A stretch of 64,000 nucleotides of DNA from the NCBI RefSeq assembly GCF_030734285.1, contig NZ_CP132294.1, positions 2,480,001-2,544,000 on the forward strand, in the 5' to 3' direction. The notes beneath the pieces are model-generated. The model saw only the letters and a list, made by a program, of their open reading frames with translations, was not told the origin of the DNA and did no database searches. Origin of the DNA: Natronococcus sp. AD-5 (GTDB lineage Archaea; Halobacteriota; Halobacteria; Halobacteriales; Natrialbaceae). The position numbers were made by a program, and so were the translations under genes. Shown piece by piece: positions 1-9,307 of this stretch (the stretch's first letter is position 1; the number at the start of each line of letters is the position of its first letter).

Positions 1-419
1 AGGTTCGCCTGGACGCAGACCCCGACCCCACCGTCGTGCTCCCGCGACAGATCCTCGAAGGCGTCGAGGGTCGCGTCCGTCGTCGTGTGGTCTTCCATGT
101 CGATCCAGACGAAGACGCCGCGGTCGGCGGCCGCGTCGACGATCTCGGAGAGTTCCTCCCGGAAGACGTCCTTGCCCAGGTCGAGACCGATCTGGGAGGG
201 TTTGACGGAGATACAGGCCTCGAGATCCGATCGCGCGATGGCTTCGACGAGGTCCCGGTACTCCGCGGCGTCGGCGCGGACGGGCTCGCGGTCGTCGTAG
301 TGCTCGCCGAGCAGGTTCACGATCGCATTGACGTCGCGATCGTTCAGCTGTCGAACGTGCTCGAGCGCTTCCGCCGGTTTCTCCCCCGCGACGAACCGGC
401 TCGCGATTGGCGGAATCAT
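1..419 (-). CDS. Proline dehydrogenase, N-terminal part (runs off the left edge)
   Basis: Only the first ~139 residues are present; the gene reads leftward out of the window. The protein begins MIPPIASRFVAGEKPAEAL and contains SVKPSQIGLDLG and VWIDMEDHTTTDATLDAF, the early barrel strands of the proline dehydrogenase (PutA/ProDH) fold. The family oxidises L-proline to pyrroline-5-carboxylate with FAD and passes electrons to the quinone pool. The ATG at 417-419 lies about 25 bases from a TTATAA box, which suits a leaderless haloarchaeal transcript. The C-terminal FAD-binding strands lie outside, so full function cannot be checked here. Confidence 0.85.
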   Translation of the reverse strand, partial: MIPPIASRFVAGEKPAEALEHVRQLNDRDVNAIVNLLGEHYDDREPVRADAAEYRDLVEAIARSDLEACISVKPSQIGLDLGKDVFREELSEIVDAAADRGVFVWIDMEDHTTTDATLDAFEDLSREHDGGVGVCVQAN

Positions 420-436
420 ACCCAAGTGATATATCC

Positions 437-452
437 CTTCTTATAAGGAAGT
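437..452 (-). promoter_or_regulatory. TATA-type promoter for the proline dehydrogenase gene
   Basis: TTATAA at 441-446 sits 22-27 bases upstream of the proline dehydrogenase ATG on the minus strand, the spacing expected for an archaeal TATA box driving a leaderless mRNA. The surrounding CTTCTTATAAGGAAG is nearly palindromic, so it could also be an operator. Inferred from spacing only. Confidence 0.5.
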
Positions 453-537
453 AGTGCTCTGGCCGGGAGACGACGGCCGTCGACTCGACGACCGCGAACC
501 ACCGCAGGTTAAGACACGCCAGTTCATCCCGCCGCAT

Positions 538-1083
538 ATGGCAGTACTCGAGACGATCGTCGTCGCCTTCTGGGCGATGTTGCCCGCCTACGTCCCCAAT
601 AACGCCGCGGTCCTGGCCGGCGGCGGCCGACCGATCGACGCCGGCCGGACGTGGGGAACGAAGCGAGTACTCGGCGACGGAAAGACCTGGCGCGGGACGG
701 CCGCGGGGATCCTCGCGGGGATGGGCCTCGCCGGCGTCCTCAACGTCCTCGCGGACGACGTAAGCGCAGCGCTCGGATTCGACGTGCCGACGTTCGTGCT
801 GCCGGCGGCGATCGGACTCGCGGCCGGGGCGATGCTCGGCGACATCCTGGCCTCGTTCCTCAAACGTCGGAGCGGCCGCCAGCGCGGCGCGATGTTCCCC
901 GGTCTCGACCAGCTCGACTTCGTCGTCGTCTCGCTCCCGCTGACGGCGCTGCTCGCGACCGAGTGGTTCGTCGAGGTCTTCACGTGGGGCGTCATCGCAG
1001 TCGTCGTCGTCCTCACGCCGATCCTCCACGTGACGACCAACGTGATCGCCTACCAGCTGGGACTGAAAAACGAGCCCTGGTAA
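538..1083 (+). CDS. carS: CDP-archaeol synthase CarS
   Basis: This 181-residue integral membrane protein opens MAVLETIVVAFWAMLPAYVP and has about five hydrophobic segments. It carries the family signatures DGKTWRGT (about residues 46-53) and MLGDILASFLKRRSGR with GAMFPGLDQLDF. CarS transfers CMP from CTP to unsaturated archaetidic acid, giving CDP-archaeol, the branch point for polar archaeal lipids. The ATG at 538 is chosen because the hydrophobic N-terminus starts there and upstream in-frame residues look non-coding. It is transcribed divergently from the proline dehydrogenase gene and stands alone. Confidence 0.92.
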   Translation: MAVLETIVVAFWAMLPAYVPNNAAVLAGGGRPIDAGRTWGTKRVLGDGKTWRGTAAGILAGMGLAGVLNVLADDVSAALGFDVPTFVLPAAIGLAAGAMLGDILASFLKRRSGRQRGAMFPGLDQLDFVVVSLPLTALLATEWFVEVFTWGVIAVVVVLTPILHVTTNVIAYQLGLKNEPW

Positions 1084-1095
1084 GGGCCGTCAGTA

Positions 1096-1328
1096 TCAGA
1101 CCGGAAGCCGATTCTCGGGAACGATCACGTCGTCGGTCCAGCGGCGTTCGTTGCACTCGTCGAGCGCGTCCTCGAGTCTTCGAGTCCGTCGAGTTCGAAC
1201 GGAAGCGGGTCGACGCTCCGATCGAACCCGCGCCGACCGTTGAAGCCGCGCTCGAGCGTGACGATCCGATCGCCGACCTCGAGGTTCGTCTCGTCGATCT
1301 GTTCTACCTCCACCTTTAGCTCCGACAT
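1096..1328 (-). pseudogene. Decayed C-terminal fragment of an aldehyde:ferredoxin oxidoreductase
   Basis: On the minus strand, one frame from 1328 reads LEVGDRIVTLERGFNGRRGF then DRSVDPLPFELDGLED. This matches the LERxFNxREGF-xR-xDxLP block near the C-terminus of tungsten AOR-family enzymes. Near 1170 the match moves to another frame, reading LEDALDECNERRWTDD and VPENRLPV before a stop at 1096, the usual AOR ending. Everything upstream of this block is missing and the reading frame is broken, so it cannot encode a working enzyme. It is probably a deletion relic. Family assignment is by motif recall, not a search. Confidence 0.6.
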
Positions 1329-1459
1329 CGAGGGTGAGGGGCTTTCCTTTCACGCGCAGAATGGGTCGTGTGAACTCGTGACGCCCCGCAATATTGTTAC
1401 GATTTCTGTATCTGGTGTCATCTATATACGGTCAGTATCCCGCGTTCGGAATCAGTTTC

Positions 1460-1500
1460 TGTATACGTTCTATATGCTTATTGTGGATAAACTATTTATT
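1460..1500 (+). promoter_or_regulatory. Promoter and candidate operator of the first aminotransferase gene
   Basis: TTTATT at 1495-1500 lies 23-28 bases before the ATG at 1523, the position of a TATA box for a leaderless mRNA. Just upstream are TGTATACG (1460-1467) and ATGCTTATTGTG (1474-1485). The latter 12-mer recurs exactly at 7353-7364 upstream of the BCCT transporter, so it is a candidate binding site of a common regulator. Confidence 0.45.
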
Positions 1501-1522
1501 ACTGTTTCACCTGGCCTTACGT

Positions 1523-2905
1523 ATGACGGCAGGCCCACCGATCGACGACCTACACTACGAGGAGGCACCGAACGTGGACACCGTCCCCGGTCCGCGGTCG
1601 CGGGAACTGCTCGAGAAGCAACGCGAGATCGACAGCAGCGCGGTCGCCTACCCCGAGGACATTCCGGTCGCGTTCGAGGAGGGGTCGGGAGCGACGGTCC
1701 GCGACGTCGACGGAAACACGTACATCGACATGTTCGCCGGAATCGGCGTGCTCAACGTCGGCCACGCGAATCCGTACGTCCTCGAGGCCGTCCACGAGCA
1801 GGCCGACAAGCTCGTCCACACGGTCGACTTCCCGACGGAAGCCCGACTCGAGCTGATCGAAAAGCTCGACGAGATCGCACCCGCGGGCCTGCAGGGGAAC
1901 AACAAGGTCGTCTTCGGCGGCCCCACCGGCAGCGACGCGATCGAGGCCTCGATCAAGCTCGCCAAGTACAACACCGGCGGCGACGGCCTGATCGCGTTTC
2001 GCGGCGCCTACCACGGCGCGACGACCGGGGCGATGAGTCTCACCTCGAACAAGAGCTTCAAGGAGCACTACTCGCCGCTGCTCTCGGACGTCGTCCACGC
2101 GCCGTACCCGGATCCGTTCCGCCAGGGGAAAGCGCCGCAGGAGGCGGTCGATCACGCGCTCGAGGAAGTCCAGGCGATTGTCGAGGATCCGTACGGCGGC
2201 CTCGCGAACCCGGCCGGCATCTTCGTCGAGCCGATCCAGGGCGAGGGCGGCGTCGTCACGCCGCCGGAGGGCTTCCTGCAGGGACTTCGTGACATCGCGA
2301 ACGACAACGACGTCGCGCTCGTCTTCGACGAGATCCAGAGCGGCTTCGGCCGCACCGGCGAGTGGTGGGCCAGCGACTGGGACGGCGTCACGCCGGACGC
2401 GATGACCTCGGCGAAGGCCCTCGGCGGCGTCGGCTTCCCGCTGTCGGCGACGATGTACCACGAGGACTTCGACACGTGGGGGTCGGGCGACCACGCCGGC
2501 ACCTACCGCGGTCACGTCGTCGCGATGCGGGCGGGAACCCGCGCCATCGAGTGCGTGCAGGACCACGACCTGCTGGCGCACGCCCGCGAACTGGGAACGG
2601 ACATCCGCGACCGTCTCCGGGACGTTGCCGACGAGAACGACCGCCTCGGCGAGGTCCGCGGCCGAGGACTGTTTATCGGCGCCGAGTTCGTCGACGAAGA
2701 CGGCGCGCCGGACGGCGACCTCGTCGACGCCGTCCAGCAGTACTGCTTCGAGCACGGCGTCCTCGTCTGGACGGCCGGCCGACGCGGCAACGTCCTGCGG
2801 CTCCTGCCGCCGCTCGTGCTCACCGAGGACCTCGCGGAGACGGCGCTCGACGTTATCGTCGACGCGATCGAACACGTTACGGCCGAGATGCAACAGACCG
2901 CCTGA
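1523..2905 (+). CDS. Class III PLP aminotransferase, candidate diaminobutyrate transaminase (DoeD-like)
   Basis: The 460-residue protein is a complete fold-type I, class III aminotransferase. Visible motifs are [17 protein letters not shown] (phosphate-binding region), [14 protein letters not shown], the metal-independent core [10 protein letters not shown], the PLP-ring aspartate in [13 protein letters not shown], and the Schiff-base lysine K298 in [15 protein letters not shown] instead of the common NSGAEA resembles the diaminobutyrate aminotransferase branch (EctB/DoeD). That suggests transfer of the 4-amino group of 2,4-diaminobutyrate to 2-oxoglutarate. The start at 1523 fits the TATA spacing; longer upstream frames are hydrophobic and non-halophilic in composition. 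A RidA gene follows after 12 bases, probably in one operon. Exact substrate is inferred from context; a GABA or ornithine transaminase is possible. Confidence 0.85.
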   Translation: MTAGPPIDDLHYEEAPNVDTVPGPRSRELLEKQREIDSSAVAYPEDIPVAFEEGSGATVRDVDGNTYIDMFAGIGVLNVGHANPYVLEAVHEQADKLVHTVDFPTEARLELIEKLDEIAPAGLQGNNKVVFGGPTGSDAIEASIKLAKYNTGGDGLIAFRGAYHGATTGAMSLTSNKSFKEHYSPLLSDVVHAPYPDPFRQGKAPQEAVDHALEEVQAIVEDPYGGLANPAGIFVEPIQGEGGVVTPPEGFLQGLRDIANDNDVALVFDEIQSGFGRTGEWWASDWDGVTPDAMTSAKALGGVGFPLSATMYHEDFDTWGSGDHAGTYRGHVVAMRAGTRAIECVQDHDLLAHARELGTDIRDRLRDVADENDRLGEVRGRGLFIGAEFVDEDGAPDGDLVDAVQQYCFEHGVLVWTAGRRGNVLRLLPPLVLTEDLAETALDVIVDAIEHVTAEMQQTA

Positions 2906-2917
2906 ACGCCTCGAGCC

Positions 2918-3313
2918 ATGTCCGACAAAACACCCGTCAGCACCGATGGCGCACCGAGCAGCGACAACCCCTACTCGCAGGGCGTCCGCGCCGGGGACAC
3001 CCTCTACGTCTCCGGCTACGGTCCGGTCGATCCCGACAGCGGGGAGGCCGTCGAGGGCGACATCCGGGACCAGACGGAACGCGTCCTCGATAACATCGCC
3101 GCGGTCGTCGACGAGGCCGGCGGCGACGGCCTCGCGGACGTCGCGAAGGTCACCGTCTACCTCACCGACCTCGAGGACTACGAGCGGGTCAACGAGGCCT
3201 ACGGCGCGCAGTTCGGCGAGGAACCGCCGGCCAGGGTCTGCGTGGAGGTCTCGCGGCTGCCCGAGGACGTCCGCGTCGAGATGGACGCCACCGCCTACCT
3301 CGGATCGCAGTAG
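2918..3313 (+). CDS. RidA family enamine/imine deaminase
   Basis: This 131-residue protein is a full-length RidA/YjgF/UK114 member. It shows SQGVRAGDTLYVSG near the N-terminus and PPARVCVEVSRLPEDVRVEM near the C-terminus, where R106 is the arginine that holds the substrate carboxylate. RidA proteins hydrolyse reactive enamines and imines released by PLP enzymes. Its start lies 12 bases after the aminotransferase stop, so the two are likely co-transcribed, and it probably protects that enzyme or clears its intermediates. A trimeric cytosolic enzyme is expected from the family. Confidence 0.9.
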   Translation: MSDKTPVSTDGAPSSDNPYSQGVRAGDTLYVSGYGPVDPDSGEAVEGDIRDQTERVLDNIAAVVDEAGGDGLADVAKVTVYLTDLEDYERVNEAYGAQFGEEPPARVCVEVSRLPEDVRVEMDATAYLGSQ

Positions 3314-3359
3314 ACCGCGAGCGGTTCGGAGTGCGGTCTCGAGCCCGCCTCGAATCGCG

Positions 3360-4388
3360 CTATTCAGGACCGCACCATCGAATCCAGTCGCCGTACGACT
3401 CGAACTCCGCGAGCTGCGATTCCGTCGCGTCTCCGTCGGTAAACGACACCAGCCGGCACGTCGGCGTTCCGAGTTCCTCGTCGGGATCGATAGAGAGCCA
3501 ATAGACCGGTCGTTCCGAACCGTGGCCCGCCAGGAGCGATCGAAGTTCCGTTGTCGCGTCTTCCTCGAGCTGATAGAGGACGTGCGTGCTGAATACGATG
3601 AGAGCGGCGTCGTCCGGCGCTCCCGAAAGCTGGTGAGGCAATCGATCGAGCACGTCGCCCTCGACGAGCGTCGGTCGATTTTCGCGCGCCACCTCGAGCG
3701 CGGCCCCGAGTCGCCGGTGGCGTCCGGTCCGACCGGGAGGGATCAGCGCGTGCAGCCACCGCGCGCCCGCCTCGTCGGTCGCGTCGAGCGGATTCAGGTC
3801 GGTACCGCGCCGGTGCGTAACCGTCGGAAGCTCTCGAGAGAGCGGCGGCCGGCGGTCGCCGCGCACGTCGGTCGTGATCGCGACCGGAGACGCCTCGCCG
3901 CCGAACCGTCCGACCGCACCGAAGTCGTACCGATACCGATCCCGGTTGAGGTTGAGCCCCGCGCTCGTTCCGATCTCGATCTGCGCCACGGCGTCGGTTT
4001 CCGCAGTCCCGGCCACGTGCTCGAACGCCGGGAGAAGGACGGCCGAACGACCGACGTCGTTCGTCTGACAGCGGCGCGTCGCGATTACGGATCGCAGCCG
4101 CGCCTCGTTCGCCAGACAGAAGTCCCGGAAACGAGGGACGGGATCTTCACCGGGGTCGTCTCCCTCGCAGGTGGGTAAAACTGCGCAAGCGGGTGATCTC
4201 GCCCCCTCAGTAGGAGCGAACGCACCGCTGCGAGCAAGAGTTGCGGTTCGGGTTGCCCCGTCGAAGCTTCGGCGGCGATATCGCGCATCCGGCGATCATC
4301 CGCCGCCGCTTCGGCCGGTGTTGCGTACAGCGGGGACGCCTCCTCGACCCAATTCGCGTACCGCGCGAATTTCTCCGGTAGTATCCAT
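3360..4388 (-). pseudogene. DUF2332 family gene broken by two frameshifts
   Basis: The minus strand encodes a recognisable DUF2332 protein in three pieces. An ATG at 4386-4388 begins MDTT; one base later the frame shifts to EKFARYANWVEEASPLYAT then LLLAAVRSLLLRGRDHPLAQF. At the TTTT run near 4175 the frame shifts again to FRDFCLANEARL, VLLPAFEHVAGT and the hallmark IEIGTSAGLNLNRDRYRYD, ending at 3360. Removing one C near 4375 and adding one T near 4175 would restore the whole protein. DUF2332 has no assigned function. Either the gene is dead or these are sequencing errors; two independent indels favour decay. Confidence 0.7.
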
Positions 4389-4594
4389 AGCCGTGATTTT
4401 CACTCTGCTGTCATAAAACCCACATCACGCCCGCGTCGAATTAGGGAACGCGTACCCTCGAATACTCGCGGTAGACCGCTCATCTGTGCCGAACAGCTGG
4501 TTTATCTGTGATTTCGAAAAATAGCTCGCCTCGATTCCGGCGGTCCGCTGACGTGCTATCACGCGGGAGGGAGTCCAACGATCGAAACAGTTCC

Positions 4595-4606
4595 CGTGTA
4601 TAATCC
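4595..4606 (+). promoter_or_regulatory. Candidate operator upstream of the first M20 amidohydrolase
   Basis: CGTGTATAATCC lies about 55 bases upstream of the M20 start. It shares CGTGTATAAT with the site at 21649 upstream of the ectoine hydrolase gene. Both are AT-rich islands in otherwise GC-rich DNA. A role as a shared regulator site is inferred. Confidence 0.35.
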
Positions 4607-4659
4607 GAATACGATTATTGATTATCGTTAAGTGAGGCGGCTCCGTACTGCCGCAAACG

Positions 4660-5940
4660 ATGGTGCACGACGTTCGAAACAGGCTTTCCGAGATACGGCG
4701 CGATCTCCATCGGCTGCCGGAACCGGGGTGGCGGGAGTTCCGAACGACGGCCCGCGTCGTCGAGGAACTCGAGCGGATCGGGGTCGACGAGATCGCCGTC
4801 GGTCGGGAGGCGCTCGCGACCGACGCGCGGATGGCCGTTCCCGAGGAAGGGGAACTCGAGCCCTGGCTCGAGCGCGCCCGCGAGGCGGGGGTTCGATCGG
4901 ACATCCTCGAACGAACTGCGGACGGCCACACCGGCGCGGTCGCCGTGCTCGAGCGGGGGGACGGACCCACGGTCGGCCTTCGAGTGGATCTCGACGGGAT
5001 CTCGCTCCGGGAGTCCGACGAGGCGGGCCACCGGCCGGCGGACGAGGGCTTTCGCTCCGAGCACGAGGGGTACATGCACGCCTGCGGACACGACGCCCAC
5101 GCGACGATCGGTCTGGGGGTCCTCGAGGCGGTGAAGGCGAGCGACTTCTCGGGGACGCTCAAGGTGTTCTTCCAGCCGGCCGAGGAGATCTCCGGCGGCG
5201 GCAAGGCGATGACGGAGGGGGGGTACCTCGACGACGTCGACTACCTGTTCGCCCTCCACATCGGGCTGAACCACCCGTCGGGGACGCTCGTCGCCGGGAT
5301 CGAGAAACCCCTCGCGATGGCGCACGTGACGGCCACCTTCGAGGGGGCGAGCGCGCACGCCGGCAAGGCGCCGAACGAGGGGGCGAACGCGATGCAGGCG
5401 ATGACGACGGCGGTCCAGAACGCCTACGCCATCCCGCGCCACAGCGACGGGATGACCCGGGTGAACTTCGGTCGCGTCGAGGGCGGGACCGCGAGCAACG
5501 TCATCGCCGAGGAGATCACCGTCGAGGGCGAGGTTCGAGGCGAGACGACGGCGCTGATGGAGTACACCCGAACGGAACTCGAGCGCGTGCTGTACGCCGC
5601 CGCCGAGATGCACGACTGCGACGTGACGCTCCGGACGATCAGCGAGTCGCCGCGGACGGACAGCGATCCGGCGCTCCGCGAACTCGTCGGCGACGTCGCG
5701 AGGGGCAACCGGCGCGTCGACGCGGTCGTCCCCGCCGAAGAACTCGGCGTGAGCGAGGACGCGACGTACCTGATGCAGCGCGTCCAGAACGACGGGGGGC
5801 TCGCGACGTACGTCGTTCTGGGGACGGACCACCCGACGAATCACCACACGCCGACGTTCGACGTCGACGAGGAGAGCCTCGAAACCGGCGTCTCCGTGCT
5901 GGCCGAGAGCGTGGTCGAACTCTCCTATCGCAGGCCGTAG
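4660..5940 (+). CDS. M20 family amidohydrolase, candidate N-acetyl-diaminobutyrate deacetylase
   Basis: The 426-residue protein is an M20/AbgA-type metalloamidohydrolase. It shows LRVDLDGI, the metal ligands in HACGHDAHAT, FFQPAEEISGGG with the catalytic glutamate, a dimerisation domain with GASAHAGKAPNEGANA, and a final metal histidine in TDHPTNHHTPTFDVDEESL. Such enzymes remove acyl groups from amino acids using two zinc ions. It is closely related to the second M20 protein at 12270-13631, including an unusual extension between the first strands (residues ~45-85). Next to ectoine hydrolase and class III aminotransferases, the DoeB step (N-acetyl-diaminobutyrate to diaminobutyrate) is a reasonable guess, but other N-acyl amino acids are possible. 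Confidence 0.85.
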   Translation: MVHDVRNRLSEIRRDLHRLPEPGWREFRTTARVVEELERIGVDEIAVGREALATDARMAVPEEGELEPWLERAREAGVRSDILERTADGHTGAVAVLERGDGPTVGLRVDLDGISLRESDEAGHRPADEGFRSEHEGYMHACGHDAHATIGLGVLEAVKASDFSGTLKVFFQPAEEISGGGKAMTEGGYLDDVDYLFALHIGLNHPSGTLVAGIEKPLAMAHVTATFEGASAHAGKAPNEGANAMQAMTTAVQNAYAIPRHSDGMTRVNFGRVEGGTASNVIAEEITVEGEVRGETTALMEYTRTELERVLYAAAEMHDCDVTLRTISESPRTDSDPALRELVGDVARGNRRVDAVVPAEELGVSEDATYLMQRVQNDGGLATYVVLGTDHPTNHHTPTFDVDEESLETGVSVLAESVVELSYRRP

Positions 5941-6218
5941 CGGCACTCGGAATCGAAATTCGAGCGGACCTCCGCGGTCGGCGAGCGAATCGACCGTTAC
6001 TCGCCGGTCACGGCGTTTGCCGTTGCACGAAAATTGTATCACGGCGGTCGTTTCCGAACGCGAGCCGAGCGGCGAATTGACGCGGAACTGCTACGAAACG
6101 CGACGAGAGACGGATTCGTTTCGTTCGAAATCGGATTGGAGCGAGTCGCGAAGTGTCCGAACGGAATCACGTTTGCCGGATCAGAAGGGTTAATTCGAGC
6201 CGTAACCGTGTTTTGTGT

Positions 6219-6866
6219 ATGAGTCAGGACGACGTGCCGGAGTCACTACGGACCGCAGCGGACTCCGATCGGCCACGTGGGATCCTCACGCCCTCCGATC
6301 GCGACTTCTTGCTCGGTCGGAAGACGGATTACACCGACCACTCGAAGAAGCAGAAGCGAAACCGAATTCGGCGTCGGGTCAGAAACGCGATTCTCGACTT
6401 TAGCATTCTCTTCGAGTACATGGAGGAGCGGGATCGAAACACCGTCTTCGACCCCGACGACGAGGACCGCGACGCGTACACGCAGGGGATCACGGACACG
6501 CTCGCCTTCCTCCACCTCGGGACGATGGGGTACTACACGCCGTTCAAGGACATGCTCTCCGAGGGCGTCGGCAAGGCCGAGCAGCGACTCGCCGGCTCGA
6601 ACTACCGGATGGTCAACGTCGAGTTCAACGTCGACCCCGTCGGACAGATCGACGTCGACGAGGTCGTCGAGAAGCTCGAGAACGAGGAGTTCGCCCAGCT
6701 CACCGACGAGGAACTCCGGGCGTTCGTCCGGCTGTTGACGATGTCCGACGAGTTCTCGCCGGAGGCGACCCGCGAGGAGATCAAAGACCGCGTCGACGAG
6801 TACACGAAGCGGGTCAACGAGAGCGCCGAGACCCGCGAGCAGAAACTCGAGGAATTGACGAACTGA
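6219..6866 (+). CDS. Conserved haloarchaeal protein, DUF5806-like
   Basis: A 215-residue soluble protein beginning MSQDDVPESLRTAADSDRPR. It has a conserved-looking block RGILTPSDRDFLLG, a basic stretch KKQKRNRIRRRVRNAILDFS, and a helical acidic C-terminus rich in E and D. I recall this pattern as a haloarchaea-specific family annotated DUF5806; no function is known to me. The basic patch could bind nucleic acid, but this is speculation. It stands alone, followed by a hairpin at 6894-6918. The ATG at 6219 is preferred over upstream in-frame starts whose residues are arginine- and serine-rich like non-coding DNA. Confidence 0.75.
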   Translation: MSQDDVPESLRTAADSDRPRGILTPSDRDFLLGRKTDYTDHSKKQKRNRIRRRVRNAILDFSILFEYMEERDRNTVFDPDDEDRDAYTQGITDTLAFLHLGTMGYYTPFKDMLSEGVGKAEQRLAGSNYRMVNVEFNVDPVGQIDVDEVVEKLENEEFAQLTDEELRAFVRLLTMSDEFSPEATREEIKDRVDEYTKRVNESAETREQKLEELTN

Positions 6867-6893
6867 ACGCGGTCCCGACCGCTCTCGAAACTG

Positions 6894-6918
6894 CGATCGA
6901 ACGGTATCCGTTCGATCG
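6894..6918 (+). terminator. Perfect hairpin after the DUF5806-like gene
   Basis: CGATCGAACGG and CCGTTCGATCG form an exact 11-bp inverted repeat with a TAT loop, 28 bases after the stop codon. There is no strong T run after it, so it may stabilise the mRNA end rather than terminate transcription. Confidence 0.4.
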
Positions 6919-7350
6919 GCGGCGACTTCGACTCCTCGTCTTGGCCACGCTACTCGGCGGTGCTCCGCGGACGTCGGCGCAATCGGTTACTCTCGCGGAG
7001 TTCCGGCTCCGTTGAGGTCCTCCGGGGGTTGCGGGGCGGTCAGTGATACGGTTGATCGCAGCCCTTCGAAGTCTCGATCGCTCCGGCATCGTTCTGCTCT
7101 ACAGTATCGCTCGTGCGATTCAACTCGCTGACGAACGATAGGTACGCACGGTTACTCGCCGGCCGTTCGCACCTGGTAGCGTCGGAGTAACAGAATTTTA
7201 GCAGAGCCGGCGTACCTTCTTTTTGTCCGTGCGAAGCGTGCTTGTCGAGAGATACTATCAAATCCGCGTATCCGGCCGCAAACGACCCTCGGAGCGCGCG
7301 TGACAATTCCCAGACGATAAACACAATCTGTATATGGCAGATACGAAAAG
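6919..7350. other. Intergenic stretch without a recognisable gene
   Basis: No reading frame here has haloarchaeal composition on either strand. The left part is GC-rich and featureless. The part after about 7180 becomes AT-richer and probably belongs to the promoter region of the BCCT transporter. Confidence 0.5.
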
Positions 7351-7352
7351 AA

Positions 7353-7364
7353 AATGCTTATTGT
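7353..7364 (+). promoter_or_regulatory. Candidate operator upstream of the BCCT transporter
   Basis: ATGCTTATTGTG is identical to 1474-1485 upstream of the first aminotransferase. A CTGTATATGG element lies just before it (7327-7336). The recurrence in two promoter regions of the same putative pathway suggests a shared regulator. Confidence 0.4.
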
Positions 7365-7466
7365 GTAGAGTAGCAACCAGATTGGTATGCCATCGATCAG
7401 CATGGCGAGTGTTAGGTGGAAACAGGGGAGATCGCCAATCAGTCGCTCGAGAGACGGGGTGAGACG

Positions 7467-9131
7467 ATGAGTAGCGCCGAGGAAGGGACGATCGATCGGT
7501 TCCGCGAAGAGATCGATCCGATCGTCTTCGCGTTCGGAGCGTTACTGACCGTCGGCGTGATCGCGGCGTTTTTCATCAGTCCGACTACCGTGGAGGCGGG
7601 GATCACCTCCCTCAACGATTCGCTGCTCGGCGCGTTCAACTGGGCGCTGCTGGTGATCGTGTTCCTGATCGTCGTCTTCCTCCTGTTCCTGATCGTCGGC
7701 CCGTGGGGGAAGATCAAACTCGGCGATTCGAAACCGGAGTACAGCTTTCTGTCGTTCTTCGCGATGCTGTACTCCGCCGGGTTCGCGGCGGGCGTCGTGT
7801 TCTGGGGGCCGACCGAGGCGCTGTTCTACTACGACAGCCCCTCGCCGCTGTTCGACGTCTCCGGCGGGTCGGCTGAAGCGATCCCCATCGCCGTCCAGCA
7901 GACGCTGTTCCACTGGGCGCTACCCCAGCTCGCGGTGTTTACGATCATGGGCATCGCGATCGGCTACTTCGCGTACAACTACGATAACGTGCCGCTGCGG
8001 GTCTCCTCGGCGCTCACGCCGCTGATCGGCGCCGAGAACCTCGACGGATCGGTCGCCAAGGTCATCGACATCCTCGCCGTCTTCGCGACGATCGGCGGCG
8101 TGGCGACGTCGCTCGGCTTCATCGGCAGTCAGTTCGTCACCGGTCTCGACTACCAGTGGGGGATCGACATGGGCAACGTCGGGATCCTCGCCGTCGTGAC
8201 GATGATGACCCTGCTGTTTACGATCTCGATGGTCCTCGGAGTCGACAGGGGGATCCGCCGCCTCTCGAACTTCAACATGATCCTGTTCGTCGTGCTCATG
8301 GTGGCGACGTTCGTCGTGGGGCCGACGCTGTTTCTGGTGCTGCTCGGGACGCAGGCGCTCGGCGGCATGATCACCGACTTCATCTCGATGAGCCTCTTTA
8401 CCGGCGCCGGCCCGCTGGGGGCGGGCAACGGAGAGGCGACGCAGTGGATGAACGACTGGACCGTCTTCTACTGGGCGTGGGCGCTGTCGTGGTCGCCCTT
8501 CGCGGGCCTGTTCATCGCCCGCATCTCCAAGGGCCGGACCGTCCGCGAGGTCGCATTTACCGGCATCGTCGCGACGTCCGCGGCGACCATCCCGTGGTTC
8601 ACGTTCGTCGGCGGCACCGCCGTCTGGGCCCAGCACAACGGCGTCGCCGATTTCGGCGCCGTGATCGCCGGCGATGCGGGCGCGGAAGTCTCCGGATTCA
8701 TCCTGTTCGAGGCGTTCCCGCTCGGCTCGGTGTTCATGATCGCGTTTATGATCCTCGTGACCACGTTCTTCATCACCTCGGCCGACTCCTCGACGCTGGC
8801 CGTCTCGATGATGACCACCGGCGGGAAGGCCAAACCGTCGAGCATCAACCGGATCTTCTGGGGCGTCGTCCTCGGGATGACCGCGGCGATCCTGATGATC
8901 CTCGGCGGGACGGGCAGCGCGAACACGCTCCAGCAGGCGGCGATCATCACCGGAACGCCGTTCGCGTTCGTCTGTTTCCTCTCGATGCTCGCGCTGATCA
9001 AGGACTTCGGCTCCGAGTACGGCCGACTGTTACTCCAGGACGAGACCGTCCTCGTCGGCTCGAGCACGACGGCCGAGTCGGCCGAATCGCCGCCCGGTTC
9101 CGGCGGCCCCGTCGAATCCGACGACGACTGA
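7467..9131 (+). CDS. BCCT family osmolyte transporter, candidate ectoine/betaine importer
   Basis: The 554-residue protein is a betaine/carnitine/choline transporter with about twelve membrane helices. Diagnostic features are GAFNWALLVIVFLIV early, the glycine-rich TM5-like segment, and the family signature WTVFYWAWALSWSPFAGLFI with ARISKGRTVRE. Substrate stacking tryptophans are in that signature helix. Family members import quaternary or zwitterionic solutes with Na+ or H+. The ATG at 7467 follows GGGGTGAG, a good ribosome binding site; a GTG at 7416 in frame is less likely. Its place between an amidohydrolase and an aminotransferase points to uptake of a solute for catabolism, and ectoine is my favoured substrate. 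Confidence 0.92.
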   Translation: MSSAEEGTIDRFREEIDPIVFAFGALLTVGVIAAFFISPTTVEAGITSLNDSLLGAFNWALLVIVFLIVVFLLFLIVGPWGKIKLGDSKPEYSFLSFFAMLYSAGFAAGVVFWGPTEALFYYDSPSPLFDVSGGSAEAIPIAVQQTLFHWALPQLAVFTIMGIAIGYFAYNYDNVPLRVSSALTPLIGAENLDGSVAKVIDILAVFATIGGVATSLGFIGSQFVTGLDYQWGIDMGNVGILAVVTMMTLLFTISMVLGVDRGIRRLSNFNMILFVVLMVATFVVGPTLFLVLLGTQALGGMITDFISMSLFTGAGPLGAGNGEATQWMNDWTVFYWAWALSWSPFAGLFIARISKGRTVREVAFTGIVATSAATIPWFTFVGGTAVWAQHNGVADFGAVIAGDAGAEVSGFILFEAFPLGSVFMIAFMILVTTFFITSADSSTLAVSMMTTGGKAKPSSINRIFWGVVLGMTAAILMILGGTGSANTLQQAAIITGTPFAFVCFLSMLALIKDFGSEYGRLLLQDETVLVGSSTTAESAESPPGSGGPVESDDD

Positions 9132-9307
9132 CCGCGCGCTCGGCACTCCCCGCGCTCTCGGCGCTCCCGAAATCGGTCGCGCGATCGGTTTCGACCGCCG
9201 CGCTCCCTGGTTTTCATCCGTCCGCGAGCTGCGGCGGTCCGCGTTCTCCGATCCGTACCTGCTCCCTGATAACAAGTTTTAATGTATGCTGTAAACATAA
9301 ACTGTGT

